From assembly GCA_903921605.1 (NCBI GenBank), contig CAIXQV010000991.1:1-64000 (forward strand): 64,000 bases of DNA, written 5' to 3'. The position numbers were made by a program, and so were the translations under genes. Source of the stretch: an uncultured Planctomycetaceae bacterium. GTDB lineage: Bacteria; Planctomycetota; Planctomycetia; Planctomycetales; Planctomycetaceae. The notes beneath the pieces are model-generated. The model saw only the letters and a program-made list of their open reading frames with translations, was not told the origin of the DNA and ran no database searches. Below are positions 46,083-55,900 of the stretch, piece by piece. Each line of letters starts with the position of its first letter. Positions within the stretch are counted from its first letter, which is position 1.

Positions 46083-47069
46083 ATGAACCGCTTTTTGACT
46101 TTCGCTGAAGGCATTCCTGTTGCTCCACCGGTCCAGACAGACTGGACACTGACATGGTTATCCGTGTTTGGGCTGGCTGCGGCTCTTGTGGCTGTTTCTT
46201 ACGGAACACGCGTCGGAGTTATTGCCCGGGCTACGACGAAGGAGGCCATTCGTCAGCCTTTGTTCATGCTGTTGCTAGCAATATCGTCGATCGTGTTGTT
46301 GCTCAACTCTGTTATGCCATTCTTCACTCTTGAAGATGACGTAAAGATGTTGAACGAGTGCGGTTTGGCAACGCTTCTGATTTCTGGTGCACTTCTTGCT
46401 GTTTGGACTGCAGGGACCAGCATTACCAGTGAAATTGAGGGCAAGACGGCGATGACTCTTCTCAGCAAGCCGATTGATCGTCGCCAGTTTATTCTGGGGA
46501 AGTACATTGGAATTGTTCAGTCGGTCATTTGGCTCTTCGTTATTTTGACAGCGTTGTTTTCGGTACTGATTTTCTTCAAAGTAGGTTATGACCAAAGAGA
46601 GCGTTCCGAGGAAGTGACGCCGATGTGGCAATGGCACAAGGTGTCGAACGTGGAAGTTCCTTCGCCACATCCGGATCGAGTGCGTGTTGTTGCTCAGATT
46701 CTGCCGGGTGTTGCTTTGTCGTTTCTTCAGGTTTGCGTTCTCGGAGCAATCAGCGTCACCGTTGCAACGCGAATGCCTATGGTGATGAATCTGGTCGTTT
46801 GCTTTGCCGTATTTGTGATTGGGAATCTGACGGAGATCATTGTTAACCAAAGTGTTGCGGGTCAGGCGAATGAGTCCGTCACGTTCACCGCTCGATTGAT
46901 TTCGATGGTCGTGCCATCACTTTCAACTTTCAATGTTTCGTCTGCCGTGGCGACTGGACGAGTCGTCCCTCAGGATTATCTCGGGTTGAGCCTGGTGTAC
47001 GCTACAACCTACATCGCTGCGATGTTGCTGCTTGGATTCCTCCTTTTCGAAGATCGAGACCTTGCCTAA
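46083..47069 (+). CDS. ABC-2 type transporter permease
   Basis: 328 residues from ATG at 46083. About six hydrophobic segments are visible (for example LSVFGLAAALVAVSYGTRVGVIARATTKEA, ILFVSSIVLLLNSVMPFF-like and near the C-terminus AATYIAAMLLLGFLLF). Phrases such as FILGKYIGIVQSVIWLFVILTALF and the intervening GKTAMTLLSKPIDRRQ match ABC-2-family permeases, where the latter loop lies near the ATPase contact. No ATPase gene of the matching type is adjacent. It is followed by the degenerate ABC-exporter gene after 113 bases. Substrate unknown. The longer upstream frame lacks a start signal. Confidence 0.85.
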   Translation: MNRFLTFAEGIPVAPPVQTDWTLTWLSVFGLAAALVAVSYGTRVGVIARATTKEAIRQPLFMLLLAISSIVLLLNSVMPFFTLEDDVKMLNECGLATLLISGALLAVWTAGTSITSEIEGKTAMTLLSKPIDRRQFILGKYIGIVQSVIWLFVILTALFSVLIFFKVGYDQRERSEEVTPMWQWHKVSNVEVPSPHPDRVRVVAQILPGVALSFLQVCVLGAISVTVATRMPMVMNLVVCFAVFVIGNLTEIIVNQSVAGQANESVTFTARLISMVVPSLSTFNVSSAVATGRVVPQDYLGLSLVYATTYIAAMLLLGFLLFEDRDLA

Positions 47070-47182
47070 CGCTGGTTGGCGTACGGATACAAAATTTTGT
47101 GTCACGATACGCTCCATTCAGTAAATTCCTCCAGAAGTCGCCAGTCTTGCAAATGCACTGATACATTGGTGTCGGATTTGCA

Positions 47183-49126
47183 ATGTTTCCGCTTCCGGGT
47201 TTTGAATCTGGAGTGACAGACTGTTCAATACAGCCTGACAACTCAGCTCTTCTGGAGGATTCTGCCGTGTCTGTGTCACCGGAGTTTCATCGTCTCGTTT
47301 CCGCTCAGAGTCTCCTCAGCCGAAGGCGGTTGCTGGCTGCTGGTATCAGTGTGATTGCCAGCGTATGTCTCGCTTCGGTGATTGTTTTTTCCGGCGGGAT
47401 CGCGTGGGTACTTGCACAACCCGGGGCAGTCAGCTCGACTCCAAGCCAGGGCCTATTGCCGCTGGCCGCATCTCTGCAGCACGGCTTTGTTGATCGAACG
47501 ATAAGCAAAGCGATCACAGCCCTGCCCTTGCTTCATCATTCGTCATCCGCGGTGATTTCAATGAGTGTGGCGTGTTTCGTCCTGCTCGTACTTCGCTATG
47601 GACTACGAACTGCGGCCAATGATTTACTGGAACAGGATATCGCTGCAGAGATACTGCGGCTTCGTCAGCATATTCATCGCAAGTCCTTACGGCTGGAGCC
47701 TGCAGATCTGACTGGTGACCAGACACGCGCGACTGATCAATTGTTTCAGAATGCCACAGTAACACTGGAGAATGCAGCAACTCGCTGCGGAGCCATTTCT
47801 CTGTCTGTCATTCCCGATCTGGCTGCAGTGAGTTTCGCGGCATGGCTGACCGACTGGCGAGTTTTTCTTCAGACCGTGATCCCGGTTCTTCTTGGGCGAA
47901 TGGCACTTCGCGCAGAATCACAGCGCAGCGATAACTCGCTGCGACTGTTGTCTGAGCAGGTCTCTCGAGGACTTGCGAGAATGGCAGAGAGCCTGAAGAA
48001 AACGAGAATCGTGACCAGTTTTGGCATGGAGAAAACTGAACAACAGCAATTCGAAAACCACCTGAGAGACTACCAGAAACGATGCCGTCAGTTTCATCGT
48101 CAGCAACGCTTCGGGACGGGAATCCGAAAGGCCATCTTCCTCATCGTATTCATGATTCCGTTTGCGATCCTTTCAGCCAGAATTCTTCAGGGATATCACC
48201 CTGCCATAAGCGTGCTCCTTGCGAGTTGCCTCTGTGTCATCTTCCAAAGACTGGGACTTCTCGAAGAGAAAACAGATTTGATCTCACTCGGAAGTGAAAA
48301 GGCAGATGAAGTTTCTTCCTATATCAATCGAATTCCAGGCGTCAGCCAGGCACCCGGAGCTGGTTTTCTGGAGCCCATGGCCAAAACTCTGACGTTTACT
48401 CAGATCTCCTTCCAGACTCCTCAGCTTCCACGACTATTAAATGGACTGGATCTGCGAATCGGTTTTGGTGAAACAGTGGCTTTACTTTCATTGCAGCCCG
48501 GGCCGGCGCATGCACTGGCCAGCATGGTTCCTCGTTTCGTTGACCCTGATTCCGGCCAGGTATTGATCGACGGGAAAGATATTCGACAGGGTACTCTGGA
48601 ATCACTGCGTGCAGAAGCCATGTTGATTGGTGGTCAGGATCCGGTCTTCAATGCAACCGTCCTTGACAACATCACTTGTGGGCAGACCGACATTAGCCGC
48701 CAACAGGCCATGGATGCTGCTAAGCTCGTTCATGCAGATCACTTTATCCGCAGCTTGCAGCGCGGTTACGAAACCCCATTGGGGGAACATGGGGCCGCAC
48801 TTGATCCTGGACAGATCTTTCGGCTGAGTCTGGCAAGAGCCGCCGTCAGGTCCCCTGCCCTTCTGATTATTGAAGAGCCTCAGATCATGTTGGACTCAGA
48901 AACAAAGGCCATGCTGGATGATGCTTATCAGCGACTCTCAGCCAACCGTACGGTTATCTTTCTGCCGTTTCGGCTTTCGACGGTCAAGAAATGTCAGCGT
49001 ATCGTCTTGATCCACGAAGGACGTGTTGCGGTCGACGGAGTTCACGAACAACTGGTGCGTTCCAGCGAGCTATATCGCCACTGGGAATACGTCCGGTTCA
49101 ATCCGTTCCGTGATGAGTCGGAATAG
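47183..49126 (+). CDS. ABC exporter homologue with degenerate nucleotide-binding domain
   Basis: 647 residues: a type-I exporter membrane domain (about 45-375) fused to an ABC ATPase domain (about 390-640). The ATPase domain is recognisable, with Q-loop IGGQDPVFNATVLDNI, Walker B LLIIEEPQIMLD and downstream LIHEGRVAVDGVHEQLV. However, Walker A is lost (about residues 432-446 read VALLSLQPGPAHALA with no GKS/T), the signature LSGGQ is LDPGQ, and the switch histidine is F596 (FLPFRLST). ATP hydrolysis is therefore unlikely without a partner; it may dimerise with an active half-transporter or have another job. Function unknown; frame is intact and long, so it is not obviously a pseudogene. Confidence 0.88.
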   Translation: MFPLPGFESGVTDCSIQPDNSALLEDSAVSVSPEFHRLVSAQSLLSRRRLLAAGISVIASVCLASVIVFSGGIAWVLAQPGAVSSTPSQGLLPLAASLQHGFVDRTISKAITALPLLHHSSSAVISMSVACFVLLVLRYGLRTAANDLLEQDIAAEILRLRQHIHRKSLRLEPADLTGDQTRATDQLFQNATVTLENAATRCGAISLSVIPDLAAVSFAAWLTDWRVFLQTVIPVLLGRMALRAESQRSDNSLRLLSEQVSRGLARMAESLKKTRIVTSFGMEKTEQQQFENHLRDYQKRCRQFHRQQRFGTGIRKAIFLIVFMIPFAILSARILQGYHPAISVLLASCLCVIFQRLGLLEEKTDLISLGSEKADEVSSYINRIPGVSQAPGAGFLEPMAKTLTFTQISFQTPQLPRLLNGLDLRIGFGETVALLSLQPGPAHALASMVPRFVDPDSGQVLIDGKDIRQGTLESLRAEAMLIGGQDPVFNATVLDNITCGQTDISRQQAMDAAKLVHADHFIRSLQRGYETPLGEHGAALDPGQIFRLSLARAAVRSPALLIIEEPQIMLDSETKAMLDDAYQRLSANRTVIFLPFRLSTVKKCQRIVLIHEGRVAVDGVHEQLVRSSELYRHWEYVRFNPFRDESE

Positions 49127-49186
49127 TTGCACCTGCCCTCGATCGACTTTGCTATTGGCCGAAGATCCAGATCCATCATTCGCGAA

Positions 49187-49714
49187 TCACGGCTTCGCTT
49201 CAGCGTAAGGTGCATATGAGTCGCGAAGCCTTTCCGCAGCTTCCGCTGGATTCATATTAAACAATGCTCGACCACTCGTTTGCCAGCCAGATGGCGTTAA
49301 CTGAAATACAGCACAGGCATCTCGCAACATTGAAACGGCGGCAACATTCTCCATGTCGCCGCCTTCGATCGCTTCGAACGAAATATTGACACCAGCCAAT
49401 AGGCAAATTTCGTTGGTCTGTCGATCTTTCAGCAGGATCATTGACGGCAGCCACTCACATTGAGTCCACCGCAACCCCCGCGGAATGTTGGCTTCCCTTG
49501 CCTTCTGAAGAAACGTCTGTTGCAGCCGATTCCGCTCCATCTCGAAACGACGCAGCAGATTCGCCTCGGAAAGACGCGGCGTGAACAAACGGAACAACTT
49601 CGTGAAAAATGATTCCGGCAAAACAAGACCTCTCAGTGCTGAAAACTTGAAGAGCAAAACGCGGGCTGGGTGAGATAATAAGTCGAAGAATCGTCCTTTC
49701 ATCAGTCCTGTCAA
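49187..49714 (-). CDS. Conserved hypothetical protein
   Basis: 175 residues with no recognised domain. A basic N-terminus (KGRFFDLLSHPARVLLFKFSALRG) is followed by Arg/Leu-rich helices and a mixed C-terminal half. Start is ATG at 49714; a second Met lies four residues later. No signal peptide. It converges with the ABC exporter gene and precedes nothing obvious on its strand. The call is supported by length and a coding-like codon pattern only. Confidence 0.6.
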   Translation of the reverse strand: MTGLMKGRFFDLLSHPARVLLFKFSALRGLVLPESFFTKLFRLFTPRLSEANLLRRFEMERNRLQQTFLQKAREANIPRGLRWTQCEWLPSMILLKDRQTNEICLLAGVNISFEAIEGGDMENVAAVSMLRDACAVFQLTPSGWQTSGRALFNMNPAEAAERLRDSYAPYAEAKP

Positions 49715-50071
49715 TAGACTTCTCGAGAATCAGCCCAAACCGCCGCCCTTTGCCTCCGGAATAGAAAACAGGCGTGAGTACATCCCTAAAAGATGTCCCT
49801 GTCTGTCTCGAGAAGACCACAGGCACATGGGCTGGCCATGTGTTCAACGCGGTGCTGATTCGTATCAACTTGCGAGAGAAAAAGATGCCTAAACGGATCC
49901 TGCTGTAGATGTTCAAGTGATCTGAAGATCCTCGGTTTTCATAAAGAGTTCATCATGACTTGGTGTCTGGAAAACGGATTGCCCTCAAGGCCAATAACCT
50001 GCAATTATCACTTGTGCGGCGATGATCAGGCATCGTGGCGGGCCTGTTTCGAGCGTGGTGATTCACGCCAC
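49715..50071. other. Intergenic region
   Basis: About 360 bases between the hypothetical gene and the metallophosphoesterase gene, both minus strand. No gene or clear signal seen. Confidence 0.35.
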
Positions 50072-50779
50072 CTACGGAACATTGAACGTGGCGGGCTTGA
50101 ACGTCGAATATCGAATTCCCGAACCGGCGTTGTGAAAGTTGAAACGGTCAAACTGGTAACCCAGCATCGGAACATGCGTGTGTCCAAAATAGATGTTCTG
50201 GACTTCTGGAAGCAGAGCCGTCTCACAGCCCTTCAGGTACTCCAGCAGTGTGCGACACGTCTGCTGTCGCGTATGCCGCACGCGTGGAACAAGGCTATGC
50301 AGTCGAGTCTGCACAAGGGCGGAATACAGCAGATTACTCAATGGCCCTTTCACCTTCTCGTCGTGGAAACGTGCTCGATAACTCTCCAGACCGCCGACAT
50401 GCCTGATCCCATCCAGCACATCTCCATGCAGGAACACATTGCTGCCGATGCGCCAGAACGCCGGGCTCCAGTCAAAGGTGGGATACTGGTCGCTGATGGA
50501 CGACAACAGAGCCTGCATTCGAGGATGGCAATCGTGGTTTCCCAGCAGATACATCCACGATGCCGACGGATTCAGAGCAATCGCTTTCTCCAGCCATGCG
50601 GCTGCAGCATCAAGCGAGGCATCAAGACTGCCAAGCTGACTCCAGCGGAAATCAAACATGTCTCCGCCCAAAACGATGGATTTCGCTGCAGCAATTACAT
50701 CGGCGTTCCGATCCCAGTGCCACTGACCAATTGAACGGCGGCTGAACAAATGCAGGTCAGAGAGAAACAGTCCGGTCAT
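50072..50779 (-). CDS. Metallophosphoesterase (LpxH-like)
   Basis: 235 residues. The calcineurin-like core is complete: DLH (GLFLSDLHLF), GGDMFDF, GNHD, HGD and GHTH. The size and the order resemble UDP-2,3-diacylglucosamine hydrolase (LpxH) and related phosphodiesterases, which cleave pyrophosphate bonds in lipid A synthesis. Planctomycetes have lipid A genes, so this is possible, but the substrate is not certain. It lies 82 bases after the cardiolipin-synthase-like gene on the same strand. Confidence 0.88.
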   Translation of the reverse strand: MTGLFLSDLHLFSRRSIGQWHWDRNADVIAAAKSIVLGGDMFDFRWSQLGSLDASLDAAAAWLEKAIALNPSASWMYLLGNHDCHPRMQALLSSISDQYPTFDWSPAFWRIGSNVFLHGDVLDGIRHVGGLESYRARFHDEKVKGPLSNLLYSALVQTRLHSLVPRVRHTRQQTCRTLLEYLKGCETALLPEVQNIYFGHTHVPMLGYQFDRFNFHNAGSGIRYSTFKPATFNVP

Positions 50780-50861
50780 CGTGCTGTCAGTCCAGTCTAA
50801 GCATCGCGCGGAGGACGTTCATGAGAGATTCGCCTGCGAAACCGTGTCATGATCACCTGTG

Positions 50862-52088
50862 TTACGGATCCTTGAAGTCGGTCAGGTCATGGGTTCGATT
50901 GTTTTCTGAGTCGTAACCGCTGATCTCGGTCATCAGACGCAGCAGTCCATAACACAGCCAGTTGACGAACCGAAGGGCTAACGGCTGCTGCTCCCAGCTG
51001 GACCGCAAAATCTGCTGACTATCCGATATTATGCTGACTTTCAGGCTTTCTTTCAGGGCCGCACCAAAAACGTTGTCGTCCACAACGAGGTTTGCTTCGT
51101 ACGAAAGCAGCAGGCTGAACGGATCGATGTTTGACGATCCTACGGTTGCCCAATGTCCATCAATCACACCCACTTTGGCGTGGAGATAATTTCTTTGGTA
51201 TTCGTGGATTTCAACTCCCGCATCAAGAAGATTTCCATAGATCGCTCGACGTGCGTGGTGTTCAATAAAGTTTTCGAGTTTCCCCTGCAGCAGCAAGACT
51301 ACTTTCACTCCCCGTTGAGCCGCATTGATGAGTGCATGGCGAAACTTAAACCCCGGAAAAAAATACGCCTGAGCCAAAATGATTTCCGTTTGTGCCTGAC
51401 TGATGGCCTGCAGATAAGCCGATTCAATGTCCCGGCGATGGCGAAAATTGTCTCTTAACAGGAATGCCGCTCGCATTGATCCCTTGCAGGACGTCGAAAC
51501 CGGCAGATCTGCAGTCCGCCCCACGCGATGGCGAACCCCCCTTCCTGCGACCAAAGACCACAACTGCACGGTCGAGTTACGAACTGCCTCCACCAGCGGC
51601 CCTTTGATCGTGACAGCGTAGTCATATCGCGGTGACGTCTCCCTCGTCGTCGCTCTGTCTTCGACAATGTTGATCCCGCCGACAAAGGCAATCTCTCTGT
51701 CCACGACAACAATCTTCCGATGCATTCGCCGGAGACGTTTACGGCGCAATGTCCACGGCGATATCCCAGGCCGAAAGATACGCAGCTCAATGCCGTCCTG
51801 TCGCATCTGGTCTCGCAGGGCGTCCGACAAATCGCTCGACCCGTACCCGTCAACGACCACTTGGACTCCAACTCCACGCAACACTGCACGCTTCAACGCT
51901 GCAGCAATCCTTTGGCCGGTGGAGTCATCTCTGTAGATATAGGTCACCAGATAGATTTCAAATCTGGCCCGATCAAACGCCTGTTCAATGGCGGGAAAAA
52001 ACGCTTCACCGTTCTGTAACAGAGTCACCTGATTGCCCGGAATAAAGCCGGAAGTGCCTGTCAAAGTTGCCACAGGAGAGGCAATCAT
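50862..52088 (-). CDS. Phospholipase D-family cardiolipin synthase
   Basis: 408 residues with two HKD motifs: MHRKIVVVDREIAFVGGINI and LHAKVGVIDGHWATVGSSNIDPFS. Each supplies His, Lys and Asp for a phosphatidyltransferase two-step reaction, joining phosphatidylglycerol units or moving a phosphatidyl group. The short form without a long N-terminal membrane segment resembles ClsB-type enzymes. The protein probably sits at the inner membrane. The same-strand neighbour is a metallophosphoesterase of the lipid-A type, in keeping with an envelope role. Confidence 0.9.
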   Translation of the reverse strand: MIASPVATLTGTSGFIPGNQVTLLQNGEAFFPAIEQAFDRARFEIYLVTYIYRDDSTGQRIAAALKRAVLRGVGVQVVVDGYGSSDLSDALRDQMRQDGIELRIFRPGISPWTLRRKRLRRMHRKIVVVDREIAFVGGINIVEDRATTRETSPRYDYAVTIKGPLVEAVRNSTVQLWSLVAGRGVRHRVGRTADLPVSTSCKGSMRAAFLLRDNFRHRRDIESAYLQAISQAQTEIILAQAYFFPGFKFRHALINAAQRGVKVVLLLQGKLENFIEHHARRAIYGNLLDAGVEIHEYQRNYLHAKVGVIDGHWATVGSSNIDPFSLLLSYEANLVVDDNVFGAALKESLKVSIISDSQQILRSSWEQQPLALRFVNWLCYGLLRLMTEISGYDSENNRTHDLTDFKDP

Positions 52089-52345
52089 GGCCGTGCCATT
52101 TCACATGAGGAATCATCGTCCATATGGAATCATTGTCTTTCAGCCTCTGGGCAGCAACCCGCTCCTTAAGAATCGAGCTCAAACCTTTTCCGGATGATGG
52201 ATTTCGCTGCTTGGGGAATTCTCTGCGCCACAACACAGAATCGACAGAAAACACTGGCTGTAAAAAGCCCCTTCAGAGGTCAATCAGACGGGCGATAACG
52301 ATCTGTCAACGCCTCTATCCGGGTCAATTCACACGACGCTTTTCA

Positions 52346-53269
52346 TCAATTGGCGATCGGCTCAATCGGCGACACGAAGTTATCCGGTTTGATCGTCAGG
52401 ATGCTGCAGCCGCATGTGTCCAGCACTCTTTCAGCGGTGCTTCCCAGCAGCAGTCCCTTAACTCCGCTTCGGCCGACGGTTCCGATGACAATTAGTTCTA
52501 CAGCCTGATGTTTTGCGATGCGTCGAATTTCCTGCCATGGCGTTCCCCACGACAGATGCGACTGAATCTGCGTGCGATTAATGTCCAGTGAAGCCACGAA
52601 CTCATCCAGACGCCTTGTGGCTTCGTCGTTGATTTCCTGTCGAAGAGTGCTGCCTTCAGGAACTCTGGAAATCAAATCTTCTGGCACATCTTTTGAATCA
52701 ATGATATGCAGCAAATGAAGCTCCGCGTTAGCATGTTGAGCAATCTTCAGCCCTTCCTTCACAGCCTTCAGACTGACATCAGAGAAGTCTGTTGCCGCCA
52801 GCACGACTTTCGGCGGGACAAGATGCTCGGCCTTCACGATCCAGACCGAAGCCGGGCATTTTCGAATCAGCCGCTTCGCCGTACTTCCTACGAAAAACTC
52901 TTCCCATTTCCCATTGCCGCGTGTCCCGGCGAGCACCATGTCATAACCTGCAGCCTGAACTGCCCGAGTGATCTCGACAAAGGGTTCACCCACGAGCGTT
53001 TGAAATGTCACATCCAGATCCATTGCATTCAGATCCACGATGATACGGCGCATGGCGTCTTCGGATCTGTCATGCAGCTCACGCTGGTTGGCTTCTCGTT
53101 CATGCGGTCCCCAGTGTACTGACTGGCTGAAATCGGGGATCGTGTGCGTGAGCACAAGCGGAGCCCCGGTCTTGCGAGCCAGCCAAACGGCCTGCTTCAA
53201 AGCCGCCGCCGAACAGGTTGAAAAATCCATCGCGACAAGAATTGGTTTTGAGTTCAGTTGGTGAATCAT
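52346..53269 (-). CDS. Universal stress protein, two Usp domains, ATP-binding type
   Basis: 307 residues, two tandem Usp domains (about 1-150 and 155-300). Both carry the full nucleotide motif of ATP-binding Usp proteins: GTRGNGKWEEFFVGST and GTVGRSGVKGLLLGST. Such proteins respond to starvation, redox or anaerobic stress. Its start overlaps the stop of the dehydrogenase gene by four bases (ATGA type), so the two are co-translated. Confidence 0.92.
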   Translation of the reverse strand: MIHQLNSKPILVAMDFSTCSAAALKQAVWLARKTGAPLVLTHTIPDFSQSVHWGPHEREANQRELHDRSEDAMRRIIVDLNAMDLDVTFQTLVGEPFVEITRAVQAAGYDMVLAGTRGNGKWEEFFVGSTAKRLIRKCPASVWIVKAEHLVPPKVVLAATDFSDVSLKAVKEGLKIAQHANAELHLLHIIDSKDVPEDLISRVPEGSTLRQEINDEATRRLDEFVASLDINRTQIQSHLSWGTPWQEIRRIAKHQAVELIVIGTVGRSGVKGLLLGSTAERVLDTCGCSILTIKPDNFVSPIEPIAN

Positions 53270-54264
53270 AACGTCGTTCCTTCCATGAATGCCGTATGGG
53301 TATCGAGGTTAAGAATGTTGGTTGTCGTTACGCGAGCAATCTCGCTAAGCGCTTCGTGGGTCAGGAATGCCTGGTGTGATGTGATCAACACGTTGGGAAA
53401 CATCAGAAGGTGCGACAGTTCATCGTCGAGCAGCACCTGGCCGGAAAGGTCGTGAAAGAAGATGCCTTCTTCCTCCTCATAGACATCCAACCCAACACCA
53501 CCAATGTGACCCGATTTCAGAGCTGCGATCAACGCTGTGGTATCAATCAGTTTGCCACGACTGGTGTTCAGAATGAAGACGCCAGGTTTGGTGCGGGCTA
53601 TTGTCTGAGCATTCAGCAGATGCAGCGTGTCCGGTGTGAGGGGCAGATGCAGCGAGACGATATCACTTGCTGCCAGCAGGCTGTCCATATCGGTGTATCT
53701 GATGCCGTGCGAGTTTGCCCAGTCAGTCGAAGGAAACGGATCGTACGCCTGAACATTGGCTTCAAAACCTCGAAAGATCTGCGCGGTTATGCGGCCAATT
53801 TTCCCTGTCCCGATAATGCCCACGGTCCTGCCATGAATGTCGAAACCTACAAGACCGCTCAGCGAAAAATTCAACTCGCGCACCCGGTTGTAGGCGCGAT
53901 GAATTTTACGGTTGAGCGTCAGTAATAAACCCACGGTGTGCTCGGCGACTGCGTGAGGCGAATACGCCGGCACACGAACCACGGGCAGACCAAGCTCTCG
54001 CGCTGCCACCAGATCCACGTTGTTGTGACCGGCACAGCGGAGGGCAATCAGCTTGATACCGAGTGCCGACAACTGTTCCAGACACGCTCGATCGGCGTGA
54101 TCATTAACAAAGATGCACACCGCCTGCGCACCGCCCGCCACAGCCGCCGTTTCCTCGCTCAGACGGAACTCATGGAATCGCCAGGTGATGTTCTGCGCAC
54201 CGGCAGCCTTGCTAAGATACTCCCGGTCATAAGACTTCGCATCATACACGACAACTTCAATCAT
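53266..54264 (-). CDS. D-2-hydroxyacid dehydrogenase (D-lactate dehydrogenase-like)
   Basis: 332 residues. The NAD site is VGIIGTGKIGRITAQIF (GxGxxG), and the catalytic triad is visible as Arg in LNTSRGKLID, Glu in VGLDVYEEEEGIFF and His in LITSHQAFLTHEAL. This is the layout of fermentative D-lactate dehydrogenase (LdhA) and close relatives that reduce pyruvate or other 2-oxoacids with NADH. It lies between two universal stress protein genes, with a four-base overlap on one side and a 51-base gap on the other. The context suggests an anaerobic or redox-stress response, which is inference. Confidence 0.93.
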   Translation of the reverse strand: MIEVVVYDAKSYDREYLSKAAGAQNITWRFHEFRLSEETAAVAGGAQAVCIFVNDHADRACLEQLSALGIKLIALRCAGHNNVDLVAARELGLPVVRVPAYSPHAVAEHTVGLLLTLNRKIHRAYNRVRELNFSLSGLVGFDIHGRTVGIIGTGKIGRITAQIFRGFEANVQAYDPFPSTDWANSHGIRYTDMDSLLAASDIVSLHLPLTPDTLHLLNAQTIARTKPGVFILNTSRGKLIDTTALIAALKSGHIGGVGLDVYEEEEGIFFHDLSGQVLLDDELSHLLMFPNVLITSHQAFLTHEALSEIARVTTTNILNLDTHTAFMEGTTL

Positions 54265-54315
54265 CTTTCTGTATCTTTCATGTTCTCGCGAACGCTCGGC
54301 AATTGTCAGCCGCGA

Positions 54316-55143
54316 TCATTGGGAAAGGAACAGAGGCTTATCAGTGTTACGTATGACGTGCAATGCAGTTTCCCCAAAGATGCGTCTCAGAAGGAGATTT
54401 TGTGCGCTGTTTCCAACCACCATGAGATCTGCACCCCAGCTTTGCATATAAGGCAACAAATGCTCGTTGGGTGATCCGGTGATGCATTCAGTTTCCGTCT
54501 CAAGTCCATGGGATCGACAGTAGCCAGCGGCCTCCGCGAGGAGATTTTTTGCGTGCCCTGTTCCATCGTCAAAAGAAACGATTCGCAGTTCTGATATTGG
54601 CCAGAGTCGCATCTGGACAAAACTCTTCATGGCTTTAGCGGACTCCATCGAGCCGCTATAGGCAATCAACACCTTCTTTATGGGTGCGACTTGTTTTGAG
54701 ACCGCCAGAAGTGGCCGGACCCCGGACTGAACCAACCGCACCAGCGTATCGTGTGGATCAGCAACAAGATCAGACTCAAAGAGACTTTTTAAACCGAAAA
54801 CCATCAGATCGTGATATCTCGCTTCATCCGTCATCACTGAAAACGGTTCACCGACTTCTCGAACGACTCGATGCCTGACACCTGCAGCCTTGCATGCCAC
54901 CATAAATTCTTGCGTTGCCCACTCGACTCTTTCACGTGCTTTGGCCAGAGAACTTGCGGTCTCCGAATAGGCAATCGGTCCGTCGCCAATTGGCATCGCC
55001 ATGAATGGCGTGACTCGCCCGGGATCAGTCACGCTGACACCCGTCAATTCTGCATTGTGAGCTATCGCTATAGCAACAGCCTGATTGATGGCTGCCACGG
55101 TATAGTCACTGCCGCCAAGGCCCACGAGTATTCGCTTCAGCAT
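54316..55143 (-). CDS. Universal stress protein, degenerate nucleotide motif
   Basis: 275 residues with two Usp-fold halves. Second half ends DLMVVGNSAQNLLLRRIFGETALHVIRNTDKPLFLSQ, where the usual GxxG then GS/T is altered (GNSA then GET), and the first half has GLKSLFESDLV in the same place. It therefore probably does not bind ATP in the standard way, unlike the paralogue at 52346. It is the first gene of the stress block on this strand. Confidence 0.85.
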   Translation of the reverse strand: MLKRILVGLGGSDYTVAAINQAVAIAIAHNAELTGVSVTDPGRVTPFMAMPIGDGPIAYSETASSLAKARERVEWATQEFMVACKAAGVRHRVVREVGEPFSVMTDEARYHDLMVFGLKSLFESDLVADPHDTLVRLVQSGVRPLLAVSKQVAPIKKVLIAYSGSMESAKAMKSFVQMRLWPISELRIVSFDDGTGHAKNLLAEAAGYCRSHGLETETECITGSPNEHLLPYMQSWGADLMVVGNSAQNLLLRRIFGETALHVIRNTDKPLFLSQ

Positions 55144-55900
55144 CTGTGTGTCTCTCCTAAAAACGTCGTGTTACGAGTCAACGGGATTGCTTCGCTTCAA
55201 GCCCGTCGTCTTCCATCGCAGGCAGGAAAACTGGTGCGGAGAAATGCGGTTCCGTATTATGGTGCGGATCAGTTCTCACCTGAATTCGATCGACAACTTC
55301 CTTCACACCTGTAACACATTTAATGTACGCCAGTGAGACTTGACGCATGAACCAAGTGCGGAGTGTCCCAGCTGTGACGCAACCTTCGTGCCAACCTGAT
55401 TGAAGCCTGCATGAGCGAATAGACACTAAAAGGCACGTGCGGATTCGCGCGCATGGTCCGCAATTGGTCCATTTGAACCCGACAAGACGACCTGAAGAAT
55501 GCGATGCACAGCATCCGCCATAACTTTAGCAGCCTGATGGCTCAGGAAAGAATCAGACTCTTTCAGATCGCCCGGTCCGGCAGTCATTGCCGCTTCTGTT
55601 GGCTTATCGCAGCAATGACGGTCTCTAGTCCTTTCTCTCCCTTCGCTGCGGAACTGATCCTCTCGTCAAAACTGGTTCGATCAGGACAACCGGTCTCATC
55701 GTTAGTACCGTCAAGGTCCGATACTTGAGGTTGATTGGAACTCTTTGTTGTCGGGGTCCCTCTGCGTCTTGTTCACACAATTCACAGCGGTGAACCCCTG
55801 GTGTTGCGCGGGCGATTGGAAACTCCTGCAAAGACGCACTGGCGACAAATGGCAACCAATGGGGGGCGATTCTAAGCCTGCATTCTGAAGGATCACTAAG
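55144..55900. other. Long intergenic region upstream of the secretin gene
   Basis: 757 bases, no gene I can support on either strand. An inverted repeat GTCATTGC (55583-55590) with GCAATGAC (55612-55619), loop 21, is the clearest structure. No strong promoter was recognised for either the secretin gene or the stress block. Confidence 0.45.

Noticed and set aside
49955..50734. 259-codon plus-strand frame over the metallophosphoesterase gene
   Set aside because: The minus-strand gene has all catalytic motifs; the plus frame is Arg/His/Cys-rich and featureless.
53410..54474. Two long plus-strand frames opposite the dehydrogenase and stress protein genes
   Set aside because: They are shadows of conserved genes with no start signals of their own.
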